This document shows positions 21,310-36,942 of a stretch of 64,000 nt of DNA, piece after piece. Position 1 is the first letter of the stretch; each line of letters begins with the position of its first letter. Made by a program: the position numbers and the translations under genes. The notes beneath the pieces are model-generated. The model did not search any database, was not told the DNA's origin, and saw only the letters and a list, made by a program, of their open reading frames with translations. Source of the DNA: Aphelocoma coerulescens (lineage: Eukaryota; Chordata; Aves; Passeriformes; Corvidae); contig NW_027183981.1 of the NCBI RefSeq assembly GCF_041296385.1, positions 2,430,001 through 2,494,000 of the forward strand, written 5' to 3'.

Positions 21310-21850
21310 CTGTGCCATCCCATCTCTTTAGCAGCGTGGAGCCCCCTGGAATGTCACCACTGAGGTCCTGTGAGTGCCTGTGACCTCCCAGCTCCTTAGC
21401 AGCCTTGAGACACGTGGGATGTCACCACTGAGACCCTGTTATGGGCTGTGAGCTCCGTGCGGTTTGCAAATGGGACACTCCTGGGATGTCCCCGTAGAGC
21501 CCCTGGGGTTGTTTGTGCCCTCAGTGTTCTTCAGGAGCACAGAGAGCGCTGGGATGTCCTCATGGAACCCCAGTGAGTGCCTGTGACACAGCGGTGCCGT
21601 AGCTGACTAAAGTCACCTCGGATGTACCCACTGAATGGCTGTGAGTGCCTCTGAGCACACGGGTCTTCATCATCCCCAGAGAGCTCTGGGATGTCCCCAT
21701 GGGAGCCCTGTGAGTGCAGGTGAGCTCAGGGATCTTTGGAAACCTCGAACCACCTAGGATGTGAGGATGGAAGCCTTGGGAGTGCCTTTGACCTCCCTGC
21801 CCTTTAGCAGTCTGGAGACCCCTGGGAGCTGTAGCAGGATGCTTTGGGCT
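21310..21850 (+). repeat. ~68-bp minisatellite array, forward orientation
   Basis: The array begins TTTCCTGTGCCATCCCATC, then CTCTTTAGCAGC at 21324, CTCCTTAGCAGC at 21392 and further units at about 21461 and 21527, a period of 66-69. It points away from the CpG island, as does the left array on the other strand. A 36-base duplication (GCTTTGCCTTGGAATGTGGT) follows at 21860-21930. Confidence 0.75.
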
Positions 21851-22680
21851 GGCTGCTTTGCCTTGGAATGTGGTCAAGGCACTTGGACAATGGCTGCTTT
21901 GCCTTGGAATGTGGTCAAGGCACTTGGACAATGCCCTATTTACAAAGCTCTCAGGGTGGATTGAGAGGAAGCACCATGTGTTGTTTTGGTGTTGGATTCT
22001 GCTGAAACTCCTTCAGGCAAGTAAGCCAGAATGAAGGTGCTGATAGTGAGGCAAAACATTTGCAGAGAAGCTGCTAAAGTGCCCTGAAGGCCTCTGCCAG
22101 CCAGTCAATCCCTTTCAACTGTAAAAGTGCAGTCCTCTTTGCTAGGGTAGGTTCTTCTAAAATCTTCCTCCTTGGAGTATGTGGAGGTTCCTTCCTGGCA
22201 GTGACGCCCACCAAGGCTACTCCTGGAGGTGAAGAGAAAGAGAGCTGCCACGAGTGTTGGTGTGGGGAGTTAATCGAGCTCTACTTCATAACTGTTTCTG
22301 TTTGCTTGCTGAAATATGACTGCTTCCCTACTGCTTTAATAGAGTGCACTCTATTGTGCTCTACTGTACACTGCCAGGAGCAGGTTTGGATTTTCTCCTG
22401 TGTAGTCAATAATTGTGATCGAGTTCTTTGTGTCAAATAATTTCTCCTACTGAATAATTTGTTTTCTATAAGTTGATCTATAAGTTTTGCCATGTTCAAG
22501 TCCTGCTGGACAGAGTTACTGAAACCAGTGACAGTGTGAGGCTGGGCTTGGATGCAGCTGCCCCAGGCTCCTGTCTGTGAGAAGGACCTGAGAAAGCCAG
22601 GGGTCCCTCTGTGCCCCTCGTGACTCAGTGGCCGTGCTGCTCTAGGAGCCTTTGTCTGAAGCTGCCACTGCAGCAGCGAC
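21850..22680. other. No recognised gene; non-array spacer
   Basis: The part 21860-21955 recurs next to the copy-2 breakpoint at 55470-55551. The rest (22000-22680) has no recognisable coding or repeat feature. Confidence 0.4.
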
Positions 22681-23330
22681 AGAGATCCCCAAGGAGCTTG
22701 TGTCACTGCTGGTGACATCAGAGCTCTTGAGCAGCCTGGAGAGCCCTGGGATATCCCCACGGAGCCCCTGGGATTGCTGGTAACCTCAGTGTTCCTCTGA
22801 GCAGAGACCACTGGGATGTCACAATGGCACCTCTGTGACTGACTGTGACAAGAGACCTCTTTTTCAGCCTGCAGACCTCTGGAATGTCCCCGTGGAACCC
22901 CTGAGAGATCCTGTGACATCAGGGCTCCTCAGCAGCCTAGAGACACCACTGATGTCACAACTGACATCCTGTCGCAGCCTGTGAGCTCAGTCTGGTTTGG
23001 TAGATGGGAGACCCCTGGGATGTCCCCGTGGAGCCTCTGGGATTGCCCATGACCTCGGTGTTCTTTAGGAGCATGGAGACCACTGGGAGATCTTTCTGGA
23101 ACCCTTTGTTTCAGTGCGTGCCTGAGCCAAATGGGCTCTGTGGCACGTAGAGACCCCTCTGTTGTCCCCACAGAGCCCCTGTGAGTGCCCATGACCTCAG
23201 AAGTCTTTGGAGGATTAAGAGCCCTGTGATGACACAGGATGTCAGCACGGAGGGCCTGTGATCGGGTGTGATCTCACGGCTTGTGGTGGTGCATTCCCCT
23301 TCCCTCCCATTTTTCAGCCTCCCCATGATC
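22680..23330 (+). repeat. ~68-bp minisatellite array, forward orientation
   Basis: Units of the same family, such as CTCCTCAGCAGCCTAGAGAC at about 22925, with GGGATGTCCCCGTGGAGCC and TGTGACATCAGGGCTC blocks. About nine units, diverged from one another. Confidence 0.7.
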
Positions 23331-23499
23331 TGAGAAATGCTGGTTAGGCCTCGGCCTTGACAAACTGCAGCTTGGCTGAGCTACTCTTGAGCTTATCAAA
23401 GACAACATGCGCTCCCGGCAACTGGTGCTGTCTAATGTGTTCCTGTTTTTTTTTTATTTTAACAGCCTTGGAAACTTTGTTTGTGCCTGAATGGTAAAC

Positions 23500-24080
23500 A
23501 CTGCGTGCAGGTGTGCATGTCCTCTCTGGAATGTGGGAGAGGGGCTGCTCTCCTGGATCTTTAAGTGCTTTACAACTGTAAGTAAGTTATGCTTGTGAGT
23601 AAAGTTACTATAGAGGTATGGTGAATCCTGTATGGGTCCTGTTCTGAGGTGTCGGGTTTGAGTTCAGTTCTAGGTTAAGTGTTGTTTAAAATGAAGTATG
23701 GTTGAGTCTAAAAGCTTTTCAGTGTTATTCCACTGCTAAATGGTTAAGTTTAACTTATAAGTTTAAATGTTGCTACCTTTTAGTTAAGTGAAGTGCTGTT
23801 GAGCCTTTAGGCCATGTTCTTTTTATCCTTACTCTTTATAGCATCTTGACAAAGACATGCACACACTCACACACATGCACAGATGATTTTCATGGTATTT
23901 CATTTTGGATTGACTGACTCTGGATTTTGTTTGTTGCTTTTCCTCGCTGTGCTTTAACCGTTGTGTCAGTAGTAGAGTGAAGCTTGTCAAGGAACCCTGT
24001 CCTGCTGTGGCTTTGATATGAAATCTTTCTTTCCTGATTTCCTGATACCTTTCCTATGATTCTTTAAGTGATGTTAAAGT
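23500..24080 (+). repeat. Non-tandem module of the composite repeat
   Basis: This AT-richer stretch contains a CA-rich run near 23860 and GTTTGTTGCTTTTCCTCGC near 23930. It recurs at 53362-53740 (nearly identical from 23691 on) and in diverged form at 54640-55190. It always precedes a 68-bp array, so module plus array form one dispersed unit. I do not recognise the family. Confidence 0.6.
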
Positions 24081-24084
24081 TCCT

Positions 24085-24690
24085 GTGCCATCCCATCTCT
24101 TTAGCAGCATGGAGAGGCCGGGATGTCCCCACGGAGGCCCCTGTGGCAGCACGAGTCCTCATGGTTCTTTTGCAGCCTTTGAGACCCCTGGGATGTCCCC
24201 ATGAAGACCCTGTGAGTGCCTGTGACATCCCAGCTGTTTGGCAACATGGAACCTCCTGGAATGTCTCCAGGGGCCAAGTGTGAGTGTCTCTGACATCAGT
24301 GCTCTCCAGCAGCAGCAGAGAGCCCTCTGGAATGTCACTGTAGATGGCCTGTGAGTTCCTGTGACATCGTGGCTCATTAGCAGTGTGGAGATTGCTGGGA
24401 TGTTACCCTGGAGGCCCTGGGATTGCCCTTCCCCTGCCTGTTCCTTAGGAACATAGAGAGCCCTGGGATGTCCCCATGGAACCCCGGGGAGTGCAGTTGC
24501 CAAAAGGGCTCCTTAGCACCTAGAGACACCTCTGGTTTTGCCACGGAGTCACTGTGAGTGGCCCTGCCCTCAGATGTCTTTGGAAGATGAAAGAGCCCCA
24601 GGATGACATGGGATGTCAGCATGGAGGGCCTGTGAGCAGGGGTGATCTCACTGCTTGTGCTGGTGCATCCCCCCTGCCCTTTTTCCGGAC
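24085..24690 (+). repeat. ~68-bp minisatellite array, forward orientation
   Basis: Starts with CCTGTGCCATCCCATC like the array at 21310 and holds about eight units. The block 23691-24655 is nearly identical to 53362-54296, so this array is part of a segmental duplication. Confidence 0.75.
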
Positions 24691-25099
24691 ACACCATGAT
24701 CTGAGAAATCCTGGTTAGGCCTCAGCCTTGATGGACCCCACCTGGGCTGAGCTGCTCTGGAGCTTCTCAGAAACCCTGTGTGCTCCCAGGAACTCCTGTG
24801 TTCTACTGTGCTTCTGCTTTTGTTTTTTTTGTCTAACAAACTTTGGCATTTGTTTTTGCCTGAGTGGCACCACATTCTCATTCTCAGACTTTCAGAGAAA
24901 GCTGCCAACCCCAAGGGGGGCCAGGATGAAACCTTGTTGTGACTGAAGGCCATCCCTTGGGGCCCTCTAAGCAGGGGTGCCAAAGGAGCCCCCTGGAGCT
25001 GTGCTGGGCCGCAGCAGCGGTGAGCAGCAAAGTCCCTGTGAGTGGGGCCCCTGTGAGCCGGGAACTCTCCTGTTGGCTGCATTTGGAAGTACCCTGCAA

Positions 25100-25305
25100 A
25101 CACAACAGTGTCACCGGAACCCCCCAAACTGCTCCGGTGGTGAACCTGCAGGGACAGGACTGTCACCAGGATTGTCACCAGGACTGCCCCAGCACCCGCC
25201 CACCCCCCCAAATGGCTCCGGTGGAGACCCTGCAGGGACAGTAGTGTCACTGGGGCCCCCAAACAGGGACTGTGTGGGGACAAGAGTGTCACTGGGACCC
25301 CTTCC
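25100..25305 (+). repeat. Short tandem repeat of ~85-90 bp
   Basis: Two to three copies of a unit with CCCCCAAA.TG.CTCCGGTGG and CCTGCAGGGACAG (at about 25123 and 25207), each followed by TGTCAC and CTGG/CAGG blocks. No coding feature is supported. Confidence 0.5.
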
Positions 25306-25374
25306 ATCGTGCTGTCCTGCAACTCTTGCCATCAGGACCGTCACCGCTGTCTCAACTGTATCACTCTCTACAGC

Positions 25375-25690
25375 TCCTGGAAAGGAGGTTGTAGTCAGGT
25401 GGGGCTGGTTCTCCCAGGCAACCACTGACAGAATGGGAGGACACAGTCTTAAGCTGTGCCAGGGGGAGTTGAAGCTGGACATTAGGAAAAAATTCTTCAC
25501 TGAAAGAGTGATTGGGCACTGGAATGGGCTGCCCAGGGGGGTGGTAGAGTCACCGGTCCTGGCGGTGTATAAAAAAAGACTGGATGTGGCACTCAGTGCC
25601 ATGGTTTAGTTGATAAGGTGGTGTTAGGTCATAGGTTGGCCTTGATCTCAAAGGCCTTTTACAACCCAGTTAAATCTGTGATTCTGTGAG
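25375..25690 (+). mobile_element. CR1 LINE, 3' end
   Basis: Typical chicken-repeat-1 3' sequence: GGACATTAGGAAAAAATTCT, then AATGGGCTGCCC, GGTTGGCCTTGATCTCAAAG and the terminal TCTGTGATTCTGTGA. CR1 copies are 5'-truncated and end in this short repeat; this one is the 3'-most ~300 bp on +. Confidence 0.92.
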
Positions 25691-26089
25691 CTTTGGTGCC
25701 ACTGTAACTTTTCCTCTCTTGGAGGAGACTCTTCCATAAGAGCACCTGGAGGAGGGGCCAGGGACAGCTCCATGTCACCCCTGGGGCCAGCACCCTTGGG
25801 GGGTGGGATCAGGGGTGGGGGGTGCCCACCTTGGCGTTGCTGGACTGGGAGGTCGGGGAGGTCTCATTTTAGGGCTTCTGGCAGCCCCCCAGGGGGTCCT
25901 CTCATCTGGGTCTGGGGGGGACCAGAGTCAGCACACCCAGTACTGCCAGACCACCCCTCATCCTGTGGGAAACATCCCCCAAAGGTGCCAAATCCTGCCA
26001 GGATCTGGTGCAGCCAAGCTTTGGGTAGGCAAAGGGGGGGCTCAGGGGGACAAAGGAGAAGGGGCAGAGGGGCTTATCCTGCTCCTGGT

Positions 26090-26450
26090 TCAGTGCCCAG
26101 TGCTGGTGCCCAGTGCCAGTGTCCAGCCCCAGCACCCAGTGCCAGTGCCCAATGCCGATGCCCAGCCGCAGTGTCCAGCCTCACTGCCCAGTATTGGTGC
26201 CCAGTCCCAGTGTCCATTCCCAGTGTCCAGTCCCAGTGCCTGGTGCTGATATCCAGTGCCAGTGCCCAGTGCCAGCATCCAGCCTCAGTGCCTGTCCCCA
26301 TTGTTCAGTCCAGCTGTCAGTCCCCAGTGTCAGTGCCCAATACTGGTGGCCAGTCCCACTGCCCACAGCCCAGCCTCAGTGTCCAGCCCCACTCCCCAGC
26401 CCCAGTCCCAGTTCCCAGCCTCAGTTCCCAGGCCTGGTGCCGCAATGCCA
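26090..26450. repeat. Minisatellite of CCAGTG-type units
   Basis: Short units of the form CCAGTGCCAGTGCCCAGTG repeat with substitutions. All six frames are open over parts of it, giving artefactual Ser/Pro/Cys-rich ORFs. Confidence 0.75.
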
Positions 26451-26714
26451 AGCACTGGTCCAGGACAGTCCCCACCCTGGTCCCAGGTGGGTGCCAGCCC
26501 CACTGCCAGCCCTGATACCAGGTGTGTGCCAGCTGTGTGCCAATGTCACCCCCCACCCTGGGGGACACCTTGGGCAGCCACCAGCAAGGCCCAGGGCTGG
26601 GCAATGCCATGCTGGCCCCGAAGGAAGCCGAGGGTTTTAACCCGGGGATTGGCCAATGCAGCAGCAGGAAGGAAGCAGTGATGGGGACAGTGACAGGGAT
26701 GGTGACGGTGACAG

Positions 26715-27000
26715 AATGAGGCAGCCATGCACGGCTTGGGGCATGGCCTGGGGCATGACGTGGGGCATGGTGTGAAGTGTGGCGTGGGACATGGCACAGG
26801 ATAGAGGGCATGCCGTGGGTTGGGACATGACCTTGGAGCATGGCACAGGACATGGGACATGACACAAGACACAGGGCACAGCTAGAGAGCACAGGGACAT
26901 GGGACATGACTGTGGAGCATGGCACGGGACACAGGGCATAGGACATGGCACAGGACACAGGACATGGCACGGGACATGACCATGGAGCATGGCACAGGGC
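26715..27000. repeat. Minisatellite of GGGACATGGCAC-type units
   Basis: Units such as GGGCATGGCCTGG, GGACATGGCACAGG and GACACAGGGCA repeat. It lies just downstream of the PGLYRP2 remnant on the minus strand. Confidence 0.7.
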
Positions 27001-27364
27001 ACAGTCAGTCCCAGCATCATCACTCCAAACCCTCTCCCACCAACCCTACTGGGACACCCACCCCAAGCCCTGGAAGCTGGGCCAGCTCTGGATCTCCTGG
27101 AAGAGGGCGTTGCCAGGGCAGTTGGCATGGCTGAGCTGGCGGTGGCCACACAGGGTGAAGTCTGGCCGGACGGGGCCAGAGTGGACGGCACAGGGCAGGA
27201 GCTCGTCCTGCACCAGGGCCAGGGTGTCGGGGTCCAGCAGGGTGGCCGAGAAGTCCCAGGTGATGCCAATGCCCAAGCCTTTGGTATTGTAGTCCTTGGT
27301 GTGGGCACCGACCCAGCGCCACCCCCGACCCTCGTACAGGTATCCGTCTGAGCCCACCACGAAG

Positions 27365-27600
27365 CTGCAAGGACCTGATGGGGACAATGGTGGGGATCAT
27401 GGAGGGGACAATGGTAGGGACTACAAGGGGACCATGGGGGGCAAAAGGGACCACAGAGGGTGACAGAGACCACAGTGGGACAGTGATAGGGACAGTGGGG
27501 GGACAATGGTGGGGACTACAAGGGGACAGTGATGGGGACCACAGTGGGTGACATGGACCACAGGGGTCACAGTGACTGCAGGGGGTGATGGGGACCTTGG
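27365..27600. repeat. GGGGACAATGG-type minisatellite in PGLYRP2 intron
   Basis: Repeated GGGGACAATGGTGGGGA, GGGGACCA and AGGGGACAGTG blocks between the last two PGLYRP2 exons. Confidence 0.65.
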
Positions 27601-28064
27601 GAGGCAACGGGTCTCTCAGGGGGTGACAGGGTCCACAAGGGTACAATGACAGCTCCCTTGAGGGGTGACAATGACCTGCAGCCAATGTCGTCCCAGGTGC
27701 GGGTGTCCTGGTGAAAGCTCTGCCTGTCCCTCGTGGCACGGGCACAGGGGCAGAAGCTCTGGCATGGCCGTGTCGGCTCCAGGGTGTGGTGGAGGAACAT
27801 GGAGCCCAGCAGGAGCTGCAGCAATTACAGGGTGCCCCAGCAGGGACGAGCCCCCCACATGCAGCGGGGCACGATGGCCAGGCACTCTGCAGGGGCAAGG
27901 GGCTCCATGTGTCCCATGAGCCCTTGGGGACATGGCAGAGTCCACGTGGGGACAAGGGGCTCAATGGGTCCTTTGGGACACGTGGGGACACCTGAGGGAC
28001 CTTCAGCCTGGATGTGGGAGGGTCCTCCTGGGAGTTACTGAGGGGACGGGGAGGGGCTGCTCAG

Positions 28065-28320
28065 GGTGTCCTCTGGCCAGGACATGAGGTGGCCAGTGTC
28101 CAGGGGACACAACAGTATTGGCCATGGAGACATGGTGGTGGCCACCCAGGGACCATCACCGAGGGGAGAGTGGTGGCCATCTGGGGGACAGAGTGGTGGC
28201 CATACAGAGGACATAGTGGAGGTCATCAAGGGGACACAGTGGTGTCCACCCAGGCAGCATGGTGGTGGCCATCCAGGGGACATGGTGGTGACCACCCAGG
28301 GGACCCGAAGATGTCCCACC
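28065..28320. repeat. GTGGTGGCCAT-type minisatellite in PGLYRP2 intron
   Basis: Repeated GGGGACA.AGTGGTGGCCAT and ACCCAGGGGAC blocks of about 30-45 bp within the intron between the N-terminal and middle exons. Confidence 0.65.
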
Positions 28321-29689
28321 ACACCAAGCCACCTGTCCCTGCCCTCATCTCTCAGTGCCTGCCCACCAGAGTGACCCCACCCCACCCACCTGGGGTCCCC
28401 TCCCACACCCTCCCACCCCATTTGTGCAGTGACAACCCCCATTTGTGTGGTGACAACCCCGTTTAGGGGGTGACATCCCCTGCCCATACCCATGTAGTGC
28501 TCGCTGAACTCCTGTGACACCCAACGAGCCATGGTCACCACCTGCTGTGTCCTCACATCCCTCAGGAGATGCCAGGTGAGTGACAGCATCCACAGCACCC
28601 CCAAAACCTCCTTTTGTCTTCTCCTTCTCCAGCTGTCCTGGCCCCACCAGCGCCCTGAAATCCCGGTGCCAGTAACTGCTGGGGAATCTCCTCATTTCCA
28701 AGCCATTGCTGGTCCTGCAGTAGCCTCAGAGCAGCTTGGCCAGCAGGAGGGGCTCCCGGGCCAGTCACACCCCCAGGACCACCCCATCCATAGTGGCCAC
28801 AGCATCAGGGACAGGGGATGGGAGGCCCTGCAAGATGTAATTTTGGCAGTTCCCCATGTCATCCCAGCAGCCGCTGGGTCCCAGCATGATCCCATTGTCG
28901 TCACCAGGAGAGATGTCCCCAAAGCCTCGGCGGTGGTGACAGTGAAGAGAGGATCAGCAGGGGGTTGAGGCTGGGGAGAGGCCACCCAAATCCTCCAGAT
29001 CTCAGCCCCATCTCGATGCTGGCGAGGAGGGGACTGAGGGCCACCGTGGAGCCGTTGAGTGTCCAGTGTCGCGGGGTCACGGCAGAGGAGCTCGGTCAGG
29101 AGCTGCCACTGCCCAGGAGTGAGAGCTGGGGAGGTCCCAGGGGTACTTGCCCAGCACGGCCTGGCACTCCAGGGTGCTCCAGCAGGTGCTCCAGCACCTG
29201 CCCCAGTGCCGTGGTGGTGACGGGGGAGCCCCGGGGCTGGGGACTCGAGGACATCCATGTCACCTATGGAGTCCATGTGGCGTGGAGGACATCCGTGGGG
29301 ACACCTGGGGGAAAAAGGGTGGGCAGGGGGTGAGGGTGTGTGAGGGGAAGGGTGGGGAGGGGGTTGAGGGGAGAAAGACACCCAAAAATGCATCAAAGCA
29401 GGGGGAGGGCACCCAAAATTAAGGGAAAGGACCCAAAATCTGAACAATGCACCTAAAACTGGGGAAAGGACTGAAAACGGGGGGAAAAGACATAGAAGAA
29501 GGGAAAGTACCCAAAATAGAGTTAAAGGACCCAAAAGAGGTGGAAAGGACCCAAACCAAGGAGAAAAGACCAGAGACAAAACCAGAGGTCAAAAGGTGTC
29601 ACGGGGTGTCGTGGCATGTCCCTATGTGTTCCGGGACGGGCACAGATGCTCCGCGCAAGGAACAGCCACGGCAACATCCTGCGGGACAT

Positions 29690-29970
29690 GGAGACACCCT
29701 GCGGGACACGGGGGGGGCGGGGGGCAGGGGACATACGGGGAGGGACAGGGACACACAGAAGCGGACAGGGTCACACGGGGAAGATGGGGACGGGGACACT
29801 CGGGGGGGACAGGGACACACGGCAGTGGACAGGGGACACGTGGAGAGGGACAGGGACACAGGGGTGGGGGACAGGGACACAGAGTGGGACACGGAAGGGG
29901 GACGGGGACACATGTGGGGACAGGGACACACACAGTGAGACGGGGACACACGGAGGGGAGGGGACACGAT
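29690..29970. repeat. GGGACACxx minisatellite between PGLYRP2 and CYP4F22
   Basis: Dense repetition of GGGACA and GGGGACACA steps on +. It occupies the spacer between the two divergent genes. All six frames are partly open. Confidence 0.75.
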
Positions 29971-30134
29971 GCCACCAGGACGTGTCAGGGGACGCTGCCA
30001 CCAGGACGCGCATTGCGACAAAAGCCACCTGGAGGCATCCGGTGACACCCAGCGCGGGGCCACGTGACCCCGCGGGCGACACCGCCCGCGCCCGACCCTT
30101 GCCCTGTCCCCAGCCTGTCCCCAGGAGCGGTTCC

Positions 30135-34720
<4,586 letters not shown>

Positions 34721-34788
34721 GGGACATGGGTCACCAGGACATGGGGACACCCCGTGAGGCAGGTGTCACATCCAGGGGAGGAATGGGG

Positions 34789-34794
34789 AATAAA
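34789..34794 (+). terminator. Polyadenylation signal of CYP4F22
   Basis: AATAAA lies 69 bases after the TGA stop at 34718-34720, a normal distance for a short 3' UTR. Confidence 0.75.
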
Positions 34795-34859
34795 TGGTAG
34801 CATGAAGGGGACAGTGTCATCATGGTGGTGGTGGGGATGTGTTGTCCTTGGTCACGGGA

Positions 34860-35130
34860 CACCTCATGGCATGGATATATCAACCCATGGACTTGTCCCC
34901 TAGGCCACTTGTCACCATCCATGGCTACGTCCCCCACGTCCTCATCCATGGCCATATACCCCCACGTCACCATCTATGTCTGACCCCCCACACTCAATAT
35001 CCCCATCCACAGCCATGTCTGCACCCATGACCATGTCCCTGTCCCCACCATGTCCCCACCCATGTCCCACAATGTTCCCATCCATGCCTGTGTCCCCCAC
35101 GTCCCCTTCCATATCCCCATCCATGTGTTA
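34860..35130. repeat. CCCATCCATG-type minisatellite
   Basis: Repeats of ATCCATG, CCCCCACGTC and CATGTCCCC blocks between the CYP4F22 poly-A signal and the zinc-finger gene. Confidence 0.6.
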
Positions 35131-35140
35131 GTTCAATGTC

Positions 35141-35146
35141 TTTATT
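35141..35146 (-). terminator. Candidate polyadenylation signal of the zinc-finger gene
   Basis: TTTATT on + is AATAAA on the minus strand, about 690 bases beyond the zinc-finger stop codon. It is the nearest clear signal I found downstream on that strand. Confidence 0.4.
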
Positions 35147-35364
35147 TTTACCCCAATGTTGGGTGAAGGGATGAAGAAGAATGAAAACAAAATCAAGGCT
35201 AAAATAAAAGGATTTAAGTGTCCATGCTGGCTGAGTATCCATGTGCTTGGGTGGGTGGGAAGAACCTTTTTTAGAGAGGTTTCCACTCCATTGTCTCCAA
35301 AATCTTGCTTTTTGCCCCAGTCCATCACGGTTTGGCTGTGGAAGATGTCTGTGGGCCAGAGAGA

Positions 35365-35425
35365 ATTAGAATTATGGAATGATTTAGGTTGAAAAAGACC
35401 TCCAAGACCATCCAGTATTTCTTGA
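35365..35425 (-). mobile_element. CR1 LINE, short 3' fragment
   Basis: ATTATGGAATGATTTAGGTTG followed by AAAAAGACCTCCAAGACCATC is the reversed CR1 tail. Only about 60 bases remain. Confidence 0.65.
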
Positions 35426-35689
35426 TGCCACCAGAAGAAATTATTGGATGCAAAAGGTGAGAGGTTTTGGGGTCAAAATTAAAAAGAAAATGCTGTCCCC
35501 AATGAATTCCTGACGTCAGTCTGCATCCCAGTGAATTTTTGTCCTGCTGCGTCCAGGTGCCCACAGGGAGCCAGGCAGATGTGGAGACCACCAGCCAGGA
35601 TGATCCCAACACGGATCACCAGGAGCATGGATCACCAAGTCTCTGCCCAAGGGGGGGTCACTGTGCATCATCTAACAGGGGTCCTCCAA

Positions 35690-35826
35690 AGGGGGATGGA
35701 GTTGGAACAGCACACAAAGCTCTTCCTGCACTCAGGGGACTCACAGGGCTTCCCTTACTGGTGGCTCTGTTGGGGTTGGGTCAAGTGACAGCTCTGTGAA
35801 AAGCTCTTCCCACATTTGGGACACTC
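35690..35826 (-). pseudogene. Degenerate C2H2 fingers after the zinc-finger stop codon
   Basis: Read on the minus strand beyond the TAA, the same frame continues ECPKCGKSF, and a further finger-like CRKSF segment lies near 35730. Histidine positions are mostly lost. The ancestral protein probably had at least nine fingers. Confidence 0.6.
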
Positions 35827-36942
35827 TTAGGGCCTCTCCCTGGTGTGGGTCTTCTGGTGGGAGGTCAGGCTGTATCTCTGGCTGAAGCTCTTCCCACATT
35901 CTGAACACCTGTAGGGGCATTCCCCAGTGTGGACTGTCTGGTGCATGATCAGGCCAGAGCTGTCGCGGAAGCTCTTCTCACATTCCTCACACTTGTAGGG
36001 TCGTACTCCAGTGTGGATCATCTGGTGGCGGATCAGGTGGCAGCTCTTCCTGAAGCCCCTCCCACATTCCCCACACTCATAGGGCCGTTCACCAGTGTGG
36101 ATCCTCTGGTGGCGTTTCAAACTGGAGCTCAGGCTGAAGCTCTTCCCACATTCTCCACACTCGTAGGGCCGTTCCCCAGTGTGGATCCTCTGGTGGGTGA
36201 TCAGGTGGGAGCTGATGCTGAAGCACCTCCCGCATTCCCCACACTCGTAGGGCCGTTCCCCGGTGTGGACTGTCTGGTGGCGGATCAGGTCGGAGGTGTC
36301 TCTGAAGCCCTTTCCACATTCTCCACACTCATAGGGCCGTTCCCCGGTGTGGATTGTCTGGTGGCGGACCAGGCGGGATCGCTTGCTGAAACTCCTTGCA
36401 CATTCCAAGCATTTGTAGGGCTTCTCCTCATCATGAAGATGCTCATGGATCCCCAGCTCCGAGCTCTGGCTGGATCTCCAGCCTCCTTCCTGACCCAGGG
36501 TGGGTCTTTCTGCCTCAGAGCTCCCTGGGCTACGTTTGCAGCCCCTCCTCCTGCAGGATCTCCAGGGCTTTTCCTCCCCATTGGATTCCTGCACTGTGGA
36601 GCCACTCAAAACGGCCTCTTCCATCAGGTTCTGCCGCAGGGATTTGTCCTCCCTGGGCTCCGTGCTCAGCTCGTTGTCTGGGGAAGGAAGGACAAGGAGA
36701 GGATGGGATTTGCCTCCGTGCCAGAGGGAAGGGGAAGGAGATCCCCCCAGTCTGTCCCCGGCAGGACGGCGTCGGCAGCGGGGTTGTCCTGCAGCCGGGG
36801 GCGATGCTGGGCTGAGAGATGGAGCAGGAGAGAGGGGGAAAGGGGCAGGGACTTCCTCCTCACCTGCCTGGGGGTCCCAGGGCATCTTCCTCTTCCTCGC
36901 CGCCTCATCCTCCATCCGGCCAAGGTTTGGGAATGGGAAATC
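35827..36942 (-). CDS. C2H2 zinc-finger protein, seven fingers
   Basis: Likely a sequence-specific DNA-binding nuclear protein. Two exons are supported: 36942-36864 with ATG at 36915 ([17 protein letters not shown]), donor CAG/GTGAGG, and 36677-35827 after acceptor CCCCAG. The joint is in phase (G/AC) and gives about 300 aa. Residues ~18-100 form a charged, probably disordered region. Seven tandem fingers follow from residue ~107 (first [10 protein letters not shown], last [10 protein letters not shown]), with [12 protein letters not shown] linkers. A splice acceptor (CAAACCAG/GA) precedes the ATG exon, so a 5' non-coding exon upstream is expected. The stop TAA falls inside a linker (ERP-stop-EC), where Tyr or Phe is usual, so the array is shortened. 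No KRAB or SCAN domain is seen. Bird genomes hold many such paralogues, so no orthologue name is given. Confidence 0.85.
   Translation of the reverse strand, partial: DFPFPNLGRMEDEAARKRKMPWDPQAGEEEVPAPFPLSPAPSLSPASPPAAGQPRCRRRPAGDRLGGSPSPSLWHGGKSHPLLVLPSPDNELSTEPREDKSLRQNLMEEAVLSGSTVQESNGEEKPWRSCRRRGCKRSPGSSEAERPTLGQEGGWRSSQSSELGIHEHLHDEEKPYKCLECARSFSKRSRLVRHQTIHTGERPYECGECGKGFRDTSDLIRHQTVHTGERPYECGECGRCFSISSHLITHQRIHTGERPYECGECGKSFSLSSSLKRHQRIHTGERPYECGECGRGFRKSCHLIRHQMIHTGVRPYKCEECEKSFRDSSGLIMHQTVHTGECPYRCSECGKSFSQRYSLTSHQKTHTRERP

Larger units (their letters stand above)
27046..29308 (-). pseudogene. PGLYRP2: PGLYRP2 (N-acetylmuramoyl-L-alanine amidase), decayed
   Basis: PGLYRP2 is a secreted peptidoglycan amidase. 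Three exons are visible. The last, 27364-27046, reads FVVGSDGYLYEGRGWRWVGA and ends at TAG 27048-27046; it keeps the zinc ligands His and Cys in CGHRQLSHANCPG. The middle exon, 27886-27676, contains FLHHT and WDDIG and joins in phase (AG/C) to the last exon, but it carries an in-frame TAA shortly before GSMFLHHT. The large N-terminal exon (about 29308-28485) shows TVTTAEALGTSLLV, then GCWDDMG in another frame and SQEFSEHYM at its end, with several frameshifts and stops between. The position next to a divergent CYP4F22 matches human. Assembly error could explain one lesion but hardly all. Confidence 0.8.

Noticed and set aside
20238..21323. 361-aa minus-strand ORF in the CpG island
   Set aside because: Low-complexity Pro/Arg/Gly/Ala composition typical of stop-poor GC-rich DNA, with open frames on both strands.
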